Shown one piece after another: positions 35,959 through 47,420 of a stretch of DNA of 64,000 nt. The position numbers and the translations under genes were made by a program. Numbering within the stretch: position 1 is the stretch's first letter; each line of letters starts with the position of its first letter. The notes below the pieces were generated by a model that was not told where the DNA came from, did no database searches, and saw only the letters and a list, made by a program, of their open reading frames with translations. This DNA is from Xenopus tropicalis (lineage: Eukaryota; Chordata; Amphibia; Anura; Pipidae): positions 77,001,404 through 77,065,403 of the forward strand of contig NC_030678.2 of the NCBI RefSeq assembly GCF_000004195.4, given 5' to 3'.

Positions 35959-37457
35959 CATGTAATTAGATATGCAGTAAGTATGTATGGTAAAAATATA
36001 TAAAAGTAATCAGCACTTGATACATTCCCTTTAAACTACACAAAAACTGTAAACTCTAAGCCCAAATATTTTCTTTATGGTTTAAATGAAGAAGCGGCTT
36101 ATGAATAATGAATTTTCAACCATCAGTAAATCATACCCAAATCTTTTTTAGCCATTTTTGCTTTTTACATAGTAAGAAACTTTGTAAGATTCTCTTAACC
36201 ACAAAAAATGAAATCACCTTGTGTGAATACATAATAATACTAACGTTGTCTGCATTTCTACAAACCATTTTTTAATATAATAGATGGCAAAAATGCTGCA
36301 ATTAACAGGACTTGTTTCCAAAAAAAACAACATTTTTGATTATTTCATGTTACTGATCCTTTAAAAAAACATTCAATTTTAGAGGTACAACAGAAAATTC
36401 TAATGCTTTAGTCAGCAACAACAACTCTCAACTTGAGCATCCAGACCACATGGTGTTTCTACTCAAAAATATTTTCTAGATCTGAATGTAATCTTCTCAT
36501 AGAGTCCTTTTATTTCTTTTGTAATCCATCCATTACTTTCTAGATATCTGTCTTGACTGTTACATATGGTAGAGTAGATAGGGCAACTGATATTTGTGTT
36601 TTGTTTATTTTCACCCCAAATAAAATGCATTTGAGCTGATGTCATTCTAAATATTAGTTTGTTTTAAGGTTGTTTCTCTTTCATGTTATCATTGAATAAA
36701 GGGTCTCTTTATGCAACTGTGATCTTCATTTGTCTATTTAAGTCTAGAAAGGCTAATGATTTGTTTTCTGTGTCAGTAAAACTCATTCTGAAAATCCATA
36801 TTTGTTTAATAGTCCAGTTAGTTAAAAAAGGGAAACCTTCCATATTCTTTGAAAGCAGTCAGGCCAGGACTGAGCTTCAATATAGGCCCTGGCATTTCAA
36901 GTACACATAGGCCCAAACAGCCCCCCCTCCCCGCCCAAAAAATGGGCCAAAAATATAATACACCCCTTCAGATAATATGTTTTATTAAACAGGGCCCTCC
37001 TTTGTCTGTCATTATTTGTATACAATTTGAATGTTTGATGTTAACACTCTTCCATTTGTACAGAGCTAGAGAATATGCTGGCACTTAATAAATAGGCGTT
37101 AATTATAATCAGTGTCCCCACCATGTAAGGGCCTATGGGTTCAAGCTGGATCACCTATTGTTGTGACTTAGAGAATGAGCCATTTTGAACTGTACCTAGA
37201 AATGAGCCCTGACGTGTCCTGCTCCAGATAAAATATAAACCTTTATGATTTGCCTTATTTTGCAGGAATTTCATGCCCTCTTTCACAAGTTACAATGTTC
37301 AGTCTGTTTGCACAAAGCTAATGCTGAATCCTTGTATGGTGACCAGCAGGATCATAGCTAGAATAGTTGTTGTAATAGGTCAGTACAATAAAACTTTTTT
37401 ACAAGGGCTACTGGGTGAGAGAAGTTATTACTAATTAACAACAAGAACCTTCTAGGG
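35959..37457. other. Gene-free stretch between the convergent genes
   Basis: No supported exon. A 60-codon minus-strand frame at 36645-36463 (containing WITKEIKGLYEKITF) reads like decayed coding sequence, but I could not assign it. A short 'gtcaggccaggactgagc' piece near 36858 resembles hAT-type ends. Confidence 0.35.
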
Positions 37458-38258
37458 CAGTGCTGTCCAACTGGCGGCCCGCAACCCCCTCTGTGTGGCC
37501 CCCACCTGTCTGGCTGCTTTGATGGCTTACTCTTGTGTAAGCTCTAAGTGGTATCAGTACTGTGATTAACTGCCCCCCTGCATGGTTCTCACCTCAGATT
37601 CAGGCTGTAATCCCTCTGTATTGTTAAAAAATGTAATCCCCTGTGTTTTTAACACTTTTTAATCTCTGCATTGTTCACCCCCTGCAGTGTTCACACCTCA
37701 AGCTCAGGCTCTAATCACCCACATTGTTCCCCTGTTCACACCTCAGGAGCAGTAGAAACCCACAAATAATCCCTGCACACTACAAAAAGAACATATACTG
37801 AGGTGGTACTGCAATTAAAAAGTTTTTTAATATATAGTTATTGTGCAGACTGTAGGAGCAGTGCCAGCATTGTGTCACTGTAGGCTGCCTGTGTGTGCCA
37901 TACACACAGGCATCATAGGGCAAGCAGAGTATGGCACACGCAGGCAGGGTAGGGAAGGCAGAGTATGGCACACACAGGCAGGGTAGGGAAGGCAGAGTAT
38001 GGCACACACAGGCAGGGTAGGGCAGGCAGAGTATGGCACACACAGGCAGGGTAGGGCAGGCAGAGTATGGCAGGTTTTTGCTGTACTACAACCATTTATA
38101 TGGGTATGGTCATGTGATAACATGGGTGTGGTTTAAAGTGGGTGCGGTTTCAAAAAGGGGTGTGGTCAAAACTGGCTTCCATTATCGGCCCTCCACCACG
38201 TACGTCGGAAAAATTCCGGCCCTCGGTACAACAGAAGTTGGACAGCACTGTTCTAGGG
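37450..38258. mobile_element. hAT-type non-autonomous element with intact 8-bp TSD
   Basis: The 8-bp duplication TTCTAGGG occurs at 37450-37457 and 38251-38258. Between them, termini CAGTGCTGTCCAACT and its complement AGTTGGACAGCACTG mark a 793-bp element. Eight-base duplications and CAG-type ends are characteristic of hAT transposons. No transposase is encoded. It includes a 34-bp tandem array at 37915-38072. Confidence 0.93.
37915..38072. repeat. 34-bp tandem repeat inside the hAT element
   Basis: The unit 'ggcagagtatggcacacaca' plus 'ggcagggtagggaa' occurs four to five times. Its reverse complement encodes an artificial CVPYSA-type Cys-rich repeat, which should not be read as a protein. 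Confidence 0.93.
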
Positions 38259-39376
38259 TACTGAAGCTGAGCTAATCAATCAATACCAGGGGATTCTGGA
38301 ATTAATCCGCTATTGCAGTTGTACAGCCAGTAATACTGTGATCCACAGCATGGAACTGAAGGGATTGTGCTGATTTAATTTAGGAGAAAGCAGCCATATA
38401 TATGGTCGATAATGCAAAACCTGTAAAGAAACCAAAGTAAGCTGGTACAAGGTTTTTCTTGGGATTTAAAGCTGGGAATTTAGCAAAGACCTCTGTGATC
38501 TACTACTTAAATGCAATGATTCAGCTATTTTTAAACCATAAATTTTTACAATGCACTAAACCATGTCAAATAACGTCAAATAGAAGGAAGTGCTTTTATT
38601 TTAATACCTTTGGGTTCAATTATGTCCATAACTGCTTGAAAACTGTGCTCTACCCAGACCTTATGCCATTTTCCGGTTTAGACTCTTCAGTATACATCTC
38701 AGAGCCGCCGGCCCTCATAGACTTCTATGACACCCTCACCTACTTAAAGTGAAGTGAATATTTATAGAGTGGGTGGGGCTTAGCGATATCACAGGCAGTC
38801 CATTCCTGCGCTTAAGAGGTAAAATGCTTTCAAAGCATCTTTCTTTCTGCATCATTTAACATTTTGAGGGAGGATGAATATTATAACTGAATATGAACTT
38901 TATATAAAATGTCTCCTTTAAATTACACTTGTTTTGGACTGCCTTTTATCTAAACAACCCTACTACTGAAAGCACCAGTAACAAAAAATGCTGTAAAAGA
39001 GTGCTTATGGTGTACAAAAGCAGTACACATGATCTACACACTACACTCATTTCTTACCCATATTTACCAATCTTGCACCAGCATAAAAGAATTTTTGAGA
39101 AATGCTTTAAACCTGCATATGCTTTCCTGTTAGATTGGTCTTTTTGATTTTAATGCCTGCACAAGTAATGTTCTTATATTGATTACATTGCTAGGGATTA
39201 CATTTATCAGAATAATTCTTTATTTATATAGATCTAGAATGTTTACATAGCACTTTACAGAGATTATGTATCATTCACACCAGTCCCTGCCTTACATTCT
39301 AAGGTCCCTATCACATTCGCACAACAACCAAGGTCAGTTTCATCAGGAGCCAATTGACCTGCCTATATGTTTTTGG
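38259..39376. other. Gene-free stretch
   Basis: No supported exon. A diverged 'tttatttatatagatctaga'-type interspersed repeat lies at about 39210-39310. Confidence 0.4.
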
Positions 39377-39686
39377 AGTGTGGGCAGGCCCGGATTTGTG
39401 GAGAGGCCACAAAGGCTCGGGCCTAGGGCGGCAGAAACCTTGGAGCGGCATGCCGCCCCGCCGCACCAAAATTTTAAAAGTTTTGTCCCCATACGGAGCA
39501 GTGGGGACTTCTCCCCACTGCTCCGTATGCATGATTTGGCCTACAGCGCATGCGCACACCCCTCACCCGCTGTTCGCGCATGAGCGTGCAAAACTCCGCC
39601 TCCCTCTGCACGCATGCGCACTGGGGGGCGTTCAACCGGGGGCGGCCTCGGGGCGGCCAATTGGGAAATCTGGCCCTGAGTGTGGG
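39377..39686. mobile_element. hAT-type MITE with intact 8-bp TSD
   Basis: AGTGTGGG flanks the element at 39377-39384 and 39679-39686. The 294-bp body starts CAGGCCCGGATTTGTGG and ends 'aaatctggccctg'. It is GC-rich, unlike its surroundings. No transposase. Confidence 0.92.
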
Positions 39687-40069
39687 ATTGGCTCTGAATG
39701 TGACAGACTGCATTCTGCTACATTAAAGTAGCCTAGCACGCTGCTTAGGTGCACATTAAGCATAGAACTCACCTCCACCTTGGGGACCCTGACACTCCCT
39801 AGTCTGCACGTCTGAATAATGTGCAAAGTAAGGGGTATGGCAATGACCATGGCCACGTGGCAACCCTCTGAATTTAGCAGAACAGAAAATGCTTAAATGT
39901 TTTATCTGTTTGTGTGTGCTTTGCTGTTTGACTTGTGAGTAATATCTCAAAAGTATGGTTTATTTTTATTCTATAGAGGTTTATACAGTAAAGTCTTTGG
40001 GATATTGCCATTTTGCAATCATATTGCTGAATTTCATAACCTTCCTTTGTGTTTATCCGCAGTGATGAT

Positions 40070-40420
40070 AATACAGTAACTCTAATTATTTGTTTAGCTT
40101 TCCAAATACATTTATGTGATCCGTAATCTGGAAACCCATTATCAAGAAAGCTCAGAATTACGGGGAGGCCATCTCTAGCGGAATCCATTTGAATAAAATA
40201 ATTCAATTTTATAGAAATGATTTCCCTTTTCTCTGTAATAATAAGACTTGGTCATGAGATATAATTAATCCTTATTGGAAGCAAAACATTCTTATTGGGT
40301 TTATTTAATGTTTATAGTACTTTTAAGTAGACATACGGTATCGTGATTCAAATTACGGAAAGACTCCCTTATCCAGAATAGCCCAGGTCCCAGGCATTCT
40401 GAATAACAAGCCCCATATCT
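40070..40420 (+). repeat. Xenopus-type interspersed repeat, partial copy
   Basis: It shares 'ccgtaatctggaaacccatt', 'aataattaatccttattgg'-like and 'cccttatccagaatagccca' blocks, in order, with the copy at 47998-48304. Confidence 0.6.
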
Positions 40421-40865
40421 GTTCCATGCAATTCAGAAACCATATACTTTACTATCTGACATCCTAATTTTTACCACAGTGTATCCCAAAAAAGAAAAAA
40501 ATTATGACTGTGTGCAATCCAAAAAGGACTTTATTATTATAATTTGGTTATTTAGCTTGTCAATAATATAATTACAATAATTGTAGTGGTACAGTTGCAT
40601 AGACTTTAACATACTTAGAAGTGTATTCCAGTGCTGAGGCTTTGCCTGCAGGTCCATAAATATTCCTAGCTTCCCACATAACAATAAAATAAAGGGAAGT
40701 GGGTAGCACAGAAACTGTAAGATATAGGGGACTATAATGTGAGCACATACACTGGCCAAACATAAATATCAGTGCAGTTACTAAGTGGCAGATAGGGGGC
40801 TAAGGTGCAAATTAGACCAAACAAAACCAGAATGATAATTTAATTACCTGCATTTTCAGACTGAA

Positions 40866-41620
40866 TTAAAAAATAACAGTAGTGGTTTCAGGGAAGGTTG
40901 AGTTAGGAACTGCCACAATGACCTCTTCTGTTGTAGTGGTGGTTGTTGTGGTTGTGCTGCGGAAATCCTTTCCATCTACAGAGGTGGTTTCAGTGGTGGT
41001 TGTAGTTTGCACTGGTGTGCTGTTGTAGAGCTGAGACTGGAACGGCTGTGAGTTGGCATATGCTTGTTCACAGCCTGTCCAGTTAGGAGGTTGAGTGTTT
41101 GTAAATGTCAATGGCACTCCATCTACTAATTTGAAAAGCGCAGTGGACTGAAACAATGAACTGTTGGTTCTAACTTGGACAGTAATAGGGGTTATTACTT
41201 TAACTTCAGTAAATATATTGGTTGTTTGGTTCACTTCCAAGGTTGCGATCTCTGTGCTATTAACTAACTGAGTTTTGCTTGTGGTGGCCATTGTGTTGGT
41301 AGTTTTTATTGTAGTTACAGTGATATTTTGGCCTGACACTGGTGACGATGTATTAGGATGGTTTGTTGTAAACACAGAAGAGGAAAACTGTGGACTGGTG
41401 AAAACTGTTGTTTGTCTGCCTGATGTGAAGATATCCGGGGAAGTGAAAAGTGATGTGACAGTTGGAGCTTGGCTACTAGTTGAAGGTAGGGAAGTTACGG
41501 TAGGCGTGGTAGGTGTGGTAGTTGTAGCAAGTGTGGTGGTTGTTGCAGGTGTGGTGGTTGCAGCAGGTGTGGTAGAAGGAGCTTTTGTTGGAATTGTAGA
41601 GCTTATAGTAAAGTTTGGAT
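40866..41620 (-). CDS. D8C/mucin-like gene 2: Thr-rich terminal exon
   Basis: On the minus strand the acceptor ('tatttttcag') ends at 41621 and the exon runs to TAA at 40868-40866; it is entered in phase 1. It encodes residues 261-511 of a 511-residue protein (61 + 9 + 711 + 755 coding nt, a multiple of three). A Pro/Thr/Ala mucin tract comes first, then a less repetitive part (QLVNSTEIATLEVNQTTN, then EVKVITPITVQV) that parallels gene 1. A TTTTTEEVIVAVPNS-like end closes the protein. No ZP, membrane or GPI signal. An ATTAAA lies about 25 nt past the stop. Its tail is shorter than that of gene 1, consistent with repeat-length change. Confidence 0.87.
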
Positions 41621-41900
41621 CTGAAAAATAAAAACAGTGCATTAAACACTAACATCCTCTCTCTATAATTACAGGCACGCACCGAAATAATACTTATAGG
41701 CTGATATGCCCTTCCCTGCTATTTCTACAACTATAATTCAGAACTACAAATATTTGGCTTTCTTACAGCAGTATATTTGATAGTCTCATTTAATTTACAC
41801 ATCATTAGAAATCCAACAAACCTGTTCTTCTCTTAAACTATATAGTTAGGCACATTTATTTATGTTTCCCATTGAAAAATGAAGTTCAATTCCAACTCAC

Positions 41901-42611
41901 CTGTGCAATAGACATCAAACTGTAGGCTGCCTGTGAACTTATAGACATAATATCCTTCAGAGCAGGCTTTAACGGGGATTGTTGAAGAGTTTACACAGCC
42001 TGTTAATGAGTTTTTTTTAAGTGTCACCAGCTGAATTCCATCACCAATGACTGGGTGTTTGCCACCAAGACTAAAGGGCTCTGCAGATCCACATTTCAAG
42101 CTATTAACACAACCCTCAATCATTCTTAGTCCAATGTTTCCATTGTAACGGAACCAGCCAAAGTTGTATCTGTCAGTTTGGAATATACCGGCAGAGTCAA
42201 GTGTAGCCAATCTGCTTGATCCATTCAGTGTCTGATAATTCAAACAAGGATCAGCACACTGTTCGACTCCATTGATGTTTACACAGTCCATGTCATAGGA
42301 GCAGGCACTAGTGGGGCAATTAATACTTCTGTTATAATTACACAGGTAGATACCATTTTTATTCACACAAGTTGATGAAGGCACACACTTGTTCAGTGTG
42401 TTATCATTGCATTCATTAATATCAACACAGGCCTTGCTAACTGTATTCCAGGCATAGCCCTGAGGACAGCATGATACAGAGCCACAGTAGGACATAAGAG
42501 TGCAATTCACACCATTACCAATGTAACCAGAGGCACAGGTGCATGTCACAAAACCTGCCTTCAGGGAGCACACCCCAGCAGTAGGGTGGCAGAAGGAACA
42601 AGTCTTTGCAT
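41901..42611 (-). CDS. D8C/mucin-like gene 2: EGF-like and D8C exon
   Basis: Minus-strand acceptor AG at 42613-42612 and donor GTGAGT from 41900; 711 nt, phase 1 at both ends. It has the same order as gene 1: EGF-like (CSFCHPTAGVC...CTCASGYIGNGVNC), Cys-rich linker with SCCPQGY, DINEC-type EGF, then D8C from ADPC through NFGWFRY, LRMIEGC, LKCGSAEPFSL, HPVIGDGI and IPVKACSEGYYVYKF to YCTG. The two exons are clear paralogues. The product should be secreted and glycosylated, with likely disulphide pairing as in uromodulin/GP2. The exon's start can join either the microexon at 43242-43234 or the signal exon directly, keeping frame in both cases. Confidence 0.93.
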
Positions 42612-42907
42612 CTGTGTAAAAAGCAAAAGAAATATTTCAAATATAAACCAGTTAGAAAAGACTATGAAGACACTGAGAATATTGGAAAAAACAGAGGGTT
42701 ATCCTAGAGGTGGTTTCATTAAATATCAGATATCATCTGCTCAAGGGTTAAATATCTTTCCCAGAAAATAATTTAGAATTGGGAGAGTGAAAAAAGAAAC
42801 TGGCTCCCATCCAACTTACAAACCCACAAATATTGTCCTTAAATATTTTTTATTTGTTGCATCAATAGTAATTGCGAAAACGTCTTTACGCAATTATTAC
42901 CAATGAT

Positions 42908-42922
42908 AGAGATAGATAGATA

Positions 42923-42958
<36 letters not shown>

Positions 42959-43189
42959 GGAATATAGATACTATAAAGATTCTAGATATGTAAACAGAAA
43001 GATTTTTGTTAGATAGAAAAATAGATAGATGATGATAAATAGATATATAGATAGCTAGATAGATAGATAGATAGATAGATGATACTATACAAAGGCATAT
43101 ACTATTACTATGCTAGGTATATATAGAAAATATGATAATAAATATATTAATGAACAGGGAAAGGATAAATAGAGAAATAAATACTAGAC

Positions 43190-43222
<33 letters not shown>
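42908..43222. repeat. (GATA)n clusters in an intron of gene 2
   Basis: Three GATA arrays lie at about 42908-42958, 43018-43080 and 43187-43222, with degenerate GATA between them. The last ends about 12 bp from the microexon at 43234-43242, on its donor (3') side in the gene's orientation. Confidence 0.93.
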
Positions 43223-43223
<1 letters not shown>

Positions 43224-43233
43224 CAATACTCAC

Positions 43234-43242
43234 ATGACACCC
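43234..43242 (-). CDS. D8C/mucin-like gene 2: candidate 9-nt microexon
   Basis: On the minus strand, 'ttttccttacag' precedes GGGTGTCAT, which is followed by the strong donor 'gtgagtatt'. Nine nucleotides in phase 1 would add three residues (G, V, S, changing the junction residue to Tyr) between the signal peptide and the EGF region. The donor 'gtgagtatt' is identical to those of the two 12-nt microexons of the third gene, which is the strongest support. Skipping it leaves the frame intact. Confidence 0.65.
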
Positions 43243-43244
43243 CT

Positions 43245-44105
43245 GTAAGGAAAACAAAACAAATGCACTAGTTAGCAATTAGACAATATTACACGTGAAT
43301 CTATTATCATTATGTAGTTAAGCTTTATTTGACCTTTTATACAAAAAATATGTTAGTGTTATCCAATAAAAACATGCAATGAAAAGTCTCAAACTTATTT
43401 ATGAAACTTTTCAATTCAAGGGAGCAATGCATATTCCTACATTGCTATGGGTGGAAATTCTTGACATTTATCTTATTACTTTTGATCTAGTCATCTGACA
43501 TCCAACAGCAGAGAAATGTTCTTGCAGCGGATACTAAAGTTACATGTTCCATGCTGTGAACATTTCTTCCATATTTATCTACAAGCCTAGTCAACAAAGT
43601 TTTAGAAAGTCACAAAGAAGACACCATCAGAAAACTTGCAAAGGGTCTCCCAGCTTCATGTGTAACGGGTTAGGAAAAAAAAATTCTTCCCACTACATGT
43701 ACACTACCTTTATGCCCTAATCTCTCAGATGCAGAAGTGTACAATGGCTGCACCAGGTCTAGCAACATGCAGTTCATGCAGTTTACTATAGGCTACTAGA
43801 TCTGGTTCAAACTTGGCATCTTTTATTATGTAAACCCTGTCTTATACAAAACATTTCATCCACCCAGTTGAGGTTACAGAAAGACATACAGATCCAAAAT
43901 ATTATAAGATGATGATCTTGTAATAAGGAAAAAGAAGGTACGACTGTTAAAGTTCATGTATCTTGTAAGTGAAATAGGCCAACCAGTGACATACACCTTA
44001 GGCTACAAAGACTATTCAGACACAGTAGCTAGGACAGAGATTATGTGCTAGTATACTTAGGAAAATGCTGCTATAAGCTATGTAACAGACATACAACAAA
44101 CTCAC
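43245..44105 (-). other. Intron of gene 2 between signal exon and microexon
   Basis: GT-AG bounded on the minus strand, phase 1. No other exon-like segment seen. Confidence 0.6.
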
Positions 44106-44169
44106 CTTGGCAATAAGCTGTTCCTAAACAGATGACCAAGATGATAAGGCAGAGTGCAGCTTTCATCTT
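44106..44169 (-). CDS. D8C/mucin-like gene 2: signal-peptide exon
   Basis: The minus-strand acceptor 'ctctcaacag' is followed three bases later by ATG (44166-44164); the donor is GTGAG from 44105. It encodes MKAALCLIILVICLGTAYCQ, a typical signal peptide, plus one base (phase 1). Summed with the microexon, D8C and Thr exons, the frame closes exactly at the stop. Confidence 0.88.
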
Positions 44170-44428
44170 CTGTTGAGAGAGGTAGAATCTAGGGAAATAT
44201 ATGCAGGGGTTAGCTGTGCTCATAAAAAAGTTTACCTAAATCCTATAATCCTGCCCATAAAGTTCAACATTCACAGTTGTCCTATAATCCTGCCTATAAT
44301 GTTCTACTCTCACAGTTATGTGATAACCTTACTTGTATGTTGCTACCTAATGCAGGTTTAAATCAGTGCACTTAGCTCTAGAATTTTGTATTCCCCTGAC
44401 TGTATCTAAAATATGCTATAGTGCTTAC

Positions 44429-44472
44429 CCACGCCAGTCTTATTAGCCCTTTATTTCACTTCCAGCTTAAGG
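44429..44472 (-). promoter_or_regulatory. Gene 2 core promoter and non-coding first exon
   Basis: On the minus strand a TATA-like CTTTTATAAG (about 44504-44495) is followed some 30 nt later by a putative start near 44472, and a non-coding exon that ends at 44429 before the donor GTAAGC. It would splice to the acceptor at 44171-44170. The start site is inferred from TATA spacing. Confidence 0.55.
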
Positions 44473-44504
44473 GGCTAGCTAGTAAACTCTGCTGCTTATA
44501 AAAG

Positions 44505-45200
44505 AACAAGAGAAAAGGACAACCCTTTTAAGGTGGGGTATTAAACAATAGCAGAGTCAAGAGAACTGGGTGCACATGTATCAGAAAGAGAAAGAGCACT
44601 GCTTTCTTTTGGCATAATACGTTAAACAAAGTTGGTCTTTACTTTTCATATTTGTTTTGGGATTTTTTTGGTTTACTTCATTACACATGAGACTGAAGCT
44701 CCCACTTACTCAAGTCATGTATAAATGTCATTGAACATTCTGTTGCCCTTTGTGAAGTGATATAATGTGTGGCCCTAACACACCCGTTATTAAACTCAGA
44801 GACATGTATTCTATGCCTGTCCTACCCACATGTCAACACGTAGTGATGATTTGCACTGACTTGTGATCTTTTGAATGCATTTTAAGCATTTTTTTCTGTT
44901 TGAGGTCACAGCTGATTTTTCTCATGTTACAAGGGATGGTTAAACATGACAATATTTTTGCTTTTGTTGTAATCCATATTCAATGCTTTTCCAAAGGTAC
45001 AACTTTATAGTTATAGAAAACAATCTTTGTGTTACTAGTGTAATTGTCCTAACTGCTGAAAGCAGCAGTGTTTATAACATTGCAACTGATTTATTTAAAA
45101 CTTATATGTTTGACCATCATATAAAATAAGTTAATAGTATATATATATATATTTAAGACTTACATGTGTCACCATTATATAAAATACATGAATAGTCTAT
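44505..45200. other. Upstream flank of gene 2
   Basis: No supported exon or element. Any enhancers cannot be called from this sequence alone. Confidence 0.35.
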
Positions 45201-45214
45201 AAATATTATGGGGG

Positions 45215-45512
45215 GGGGGTGATCCCCAACCGGTGGCTTGTGAGCAACATGTTGCTCACCATCCCCTTTCATGTTGTTCCTAGTGGCCACAAATTAGGTG
45301 CCTATTTTTACATTTCTGTACAGTTTTGGAGGCACATATTTACTCCAAGAAGAGCCTACTGCAGGCTAGCAGTCCATTGGTGCAGTCCATTGGTAGCCAA
45401 TCAGAGCCCTTATTTAGCATCCCCAAGAAATTTTTTCCTGCATGTGTGGCTCACCAACCCTTTTTACATCTGAGTGTGGTTCACAAGTAAAAAAGGTTAG
45501 GGATCTCTGTTC
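45215..45512. mobile_element. hAT-like MITE ('gatccccaacc' ends)
   Basis: The left end 'gtgatccccaaccggtggct' is mirrored at the right by 'aggttagggatctctg'. A related piece lies at about 50742-50806 ('gagcaacatggtgctcatga'). A run of about ten G residues adjoins the left end. Confidence 0.6.
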
Positions 45513-46121
45513 TAAATAATAGCTACAGTATATCACTCTAGGCATTTGCAATCACAGTTGCTTAGTTCCTTTTAGTTGTATTCCTCTTGGTTCAGCCACA
45601 AGACCAACCCACCAAACTTGGACATTATGATTTCAGGCAGGTAGTGTTCTCCACTAGTGTTCTGTCATTCTGCCAGATGGTGAATGGCATTTATTATTCT
45701 AAAGGATGGGATTTAACTGCTTACTACTGAGTCCAATACTGGTGAATTATACACCACTTCAGCCACCACTTGGCCTGCTGTATGATAGTTCCCCTCCCTG
45801 CCCCTTCTGATGCTTACACTTTGATGCCCACCACAAATGAGTATGTGGCCAAGTGAGTTGGGGGCTGAGGAGGGTCTGCCTGAGGGTGAATGCCCTCCAA
45901 AGATCTTTTTCTAGCTACTGCTAGGTTTGTTTTTTTGTTCAAATATTACTCACCAACTGAAGACATGGGATTTTTAGAAGGACGGTCCAGATCCTTTGGG
46001 CAATATAGTGTACACTAATCACCCATGTTACAAGTTTTGAAGATATTTGTAAATGTAATCGCTGTTCAAAGTAGTATTTGATTGTCCACTGATATTCTCT
46101 TCACCACGTATCCTGAATATA

Positions 46122-47235
46122 CAGTGGCTTGCAAAAGTATTCGGCCCCCTTGAACTTTTCCACATTTTGTCACATTACAGCCACAAACATGAATCAATTT
46201 TATTGGAATTCCACGTGAAAGACCAATACAAAGTGGTGTACACGTGAAAAGTGGAACGAAAATCATACATTCCAAACATTTTTTACAAATAAATAACTGC
46301 AATGTGGGGTGTGCGTAATTATTCAGCCCCCTTTGGTCTGAGTACAGTCAGTTGCCCATAGACATTGCCTGATGAGTGCTAATGACTAAATAGAGTGCAC
46401 CTGTGTGTAATCTAATGTCAGTACAAATACAGCTGCTCTGTGACGGCCTCAGAGATTGTCTAAGAGAATATTGGGAGCAACAACACCATGAAGTCCAAAG
46501 AACACACCAGACAGGTCAGGGATAAAGTTATTGAGAAATTTAAAGCAGGCTTAGGCTACAAAAAGATTTCCAAAGCCGTGAACATCCCACAGAGCACTGT
46601 TCAAGCGATCATTCAGAAATGGAAGGAGTATGGCACAACTGTAAACCTACCAAGACAAGGCCGTCCACCTAAACTCACAGGCCGAACAAGGAGAGCGCTG
46701 ATCAGAAATGCAGCCAAGAGGCCCATGGTGACTCTGGACGAGCTGCAGAGATCTACAGCTCAGGTGGGGGAATCTGTCCATAGGACAACTATTAGTCGTG
46801 CACTGCACAAAGTTGGCCTTTATGGAAGAGTGGCAAGAAGAAAGCCATTGTTAACAGAAAACCATAAGAAGGGTGCTCTGGTCAGATGAGACCAAAATGG
46901 AACTTTTTGACAAAAATGGAACTTTTTGGCCAAAATGCAAAACGCTATGTGTGACGGAAGACTAACACTGCACATCACTCTGAACACACCATCTCCACTG
47001 TCAAATATGGTGGTGGCAGCATCATGCTCTGGGGGTGCTTCTCTTCAGCAGGGACAGGGAAGCTGGTCAGAGTTGATGGGAAGATGGATGGAGCCAAATA
47101 CAGGGCAATCTTGGAAGAAAATCTCTTGGAGTCTGCAAAAGACTTGAGACTGGTGGGAGGTTCACCTTCCAGCAGGACAACGACCCTAAACATAAAGCCA
47201 GGGCAACAATGGAATGGTTTAAAACAAAACATAAT
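46122..47235 (+). mobile_element. Tc1/mariner element, 3' truncated
   Basis: The left inverted repeat starts CAGTGGCTTGCAAAAGTATT after a TA. No matching right end exists: the sequence changes abruptly near 47235 into an unrelated repeat ('gcgaaacg...ggcaaaaaatt'). Confidence 0.9.
46488..47235 (+). pseudogene. Tc1 transposase, broken
   Basis: Codons 1-133 stay open from MKSKEHTRQVRDKVIEKF and include the paired-like helix-turn-helix (YKKISKAVNIPQSTVQAI, then QRPPKLT-like GRPPKLTGRTRR) of the DNA-binding region. The frame then closes at TGA (46887-46889). The next block, 'ctctggtcagatgagaccaa', encodes the first catalytic Asp context (WSDE) in another frame, so a frameshift and small deletion separate the two; an 'aaaatggaactttttg' repeat nearby marks a local duplication. 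The C-terminal catalytic part is cut off by the truncation. It is non-functional. Confidence 0.9.
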
Positions 47236-47239
47236 AATA

Positions 47240-47420
47240 ATGAATCTGTCAAAGATTTGCGAAACGTTGGAAAATTCACAAAACGGCAAAAAATTATGCG
47301 CGGCAGGAAAAATTGTCACATGTGTCAGTCAAAAAAAATTCAGCGCCAATTTTTCTTGTCGCACGTGACAATTTTTTGCCTGTGGCAAATTTTTCTGTGA
47401 AAAATTTTTGCACCTGTTTC
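47240..47420. mobile_element. Fragment of the 'gtgatgagcgaa' MITE family
   Basis: It shares 'gcgaaacg', 'ttcacaaaacggcaaaaaat' and 'gcacctgtttcgtg' words with the element at 56031-56592. Both ends are missing. Confidence 0.45.

Noticed and set aside
37780..38123. Cys-rich minus-strand frames (VCHTLP and VPYSA repeats)
   Set aside because: They come entirely from the 34-bp tandem array in the hAT element; unit length and frame shifts between units show no coding constraint.
42908..43222. CRISPR-like regular repeats
   Set aside because: They are simple GATA microsatellites without spacers, in a vertebrate genome.
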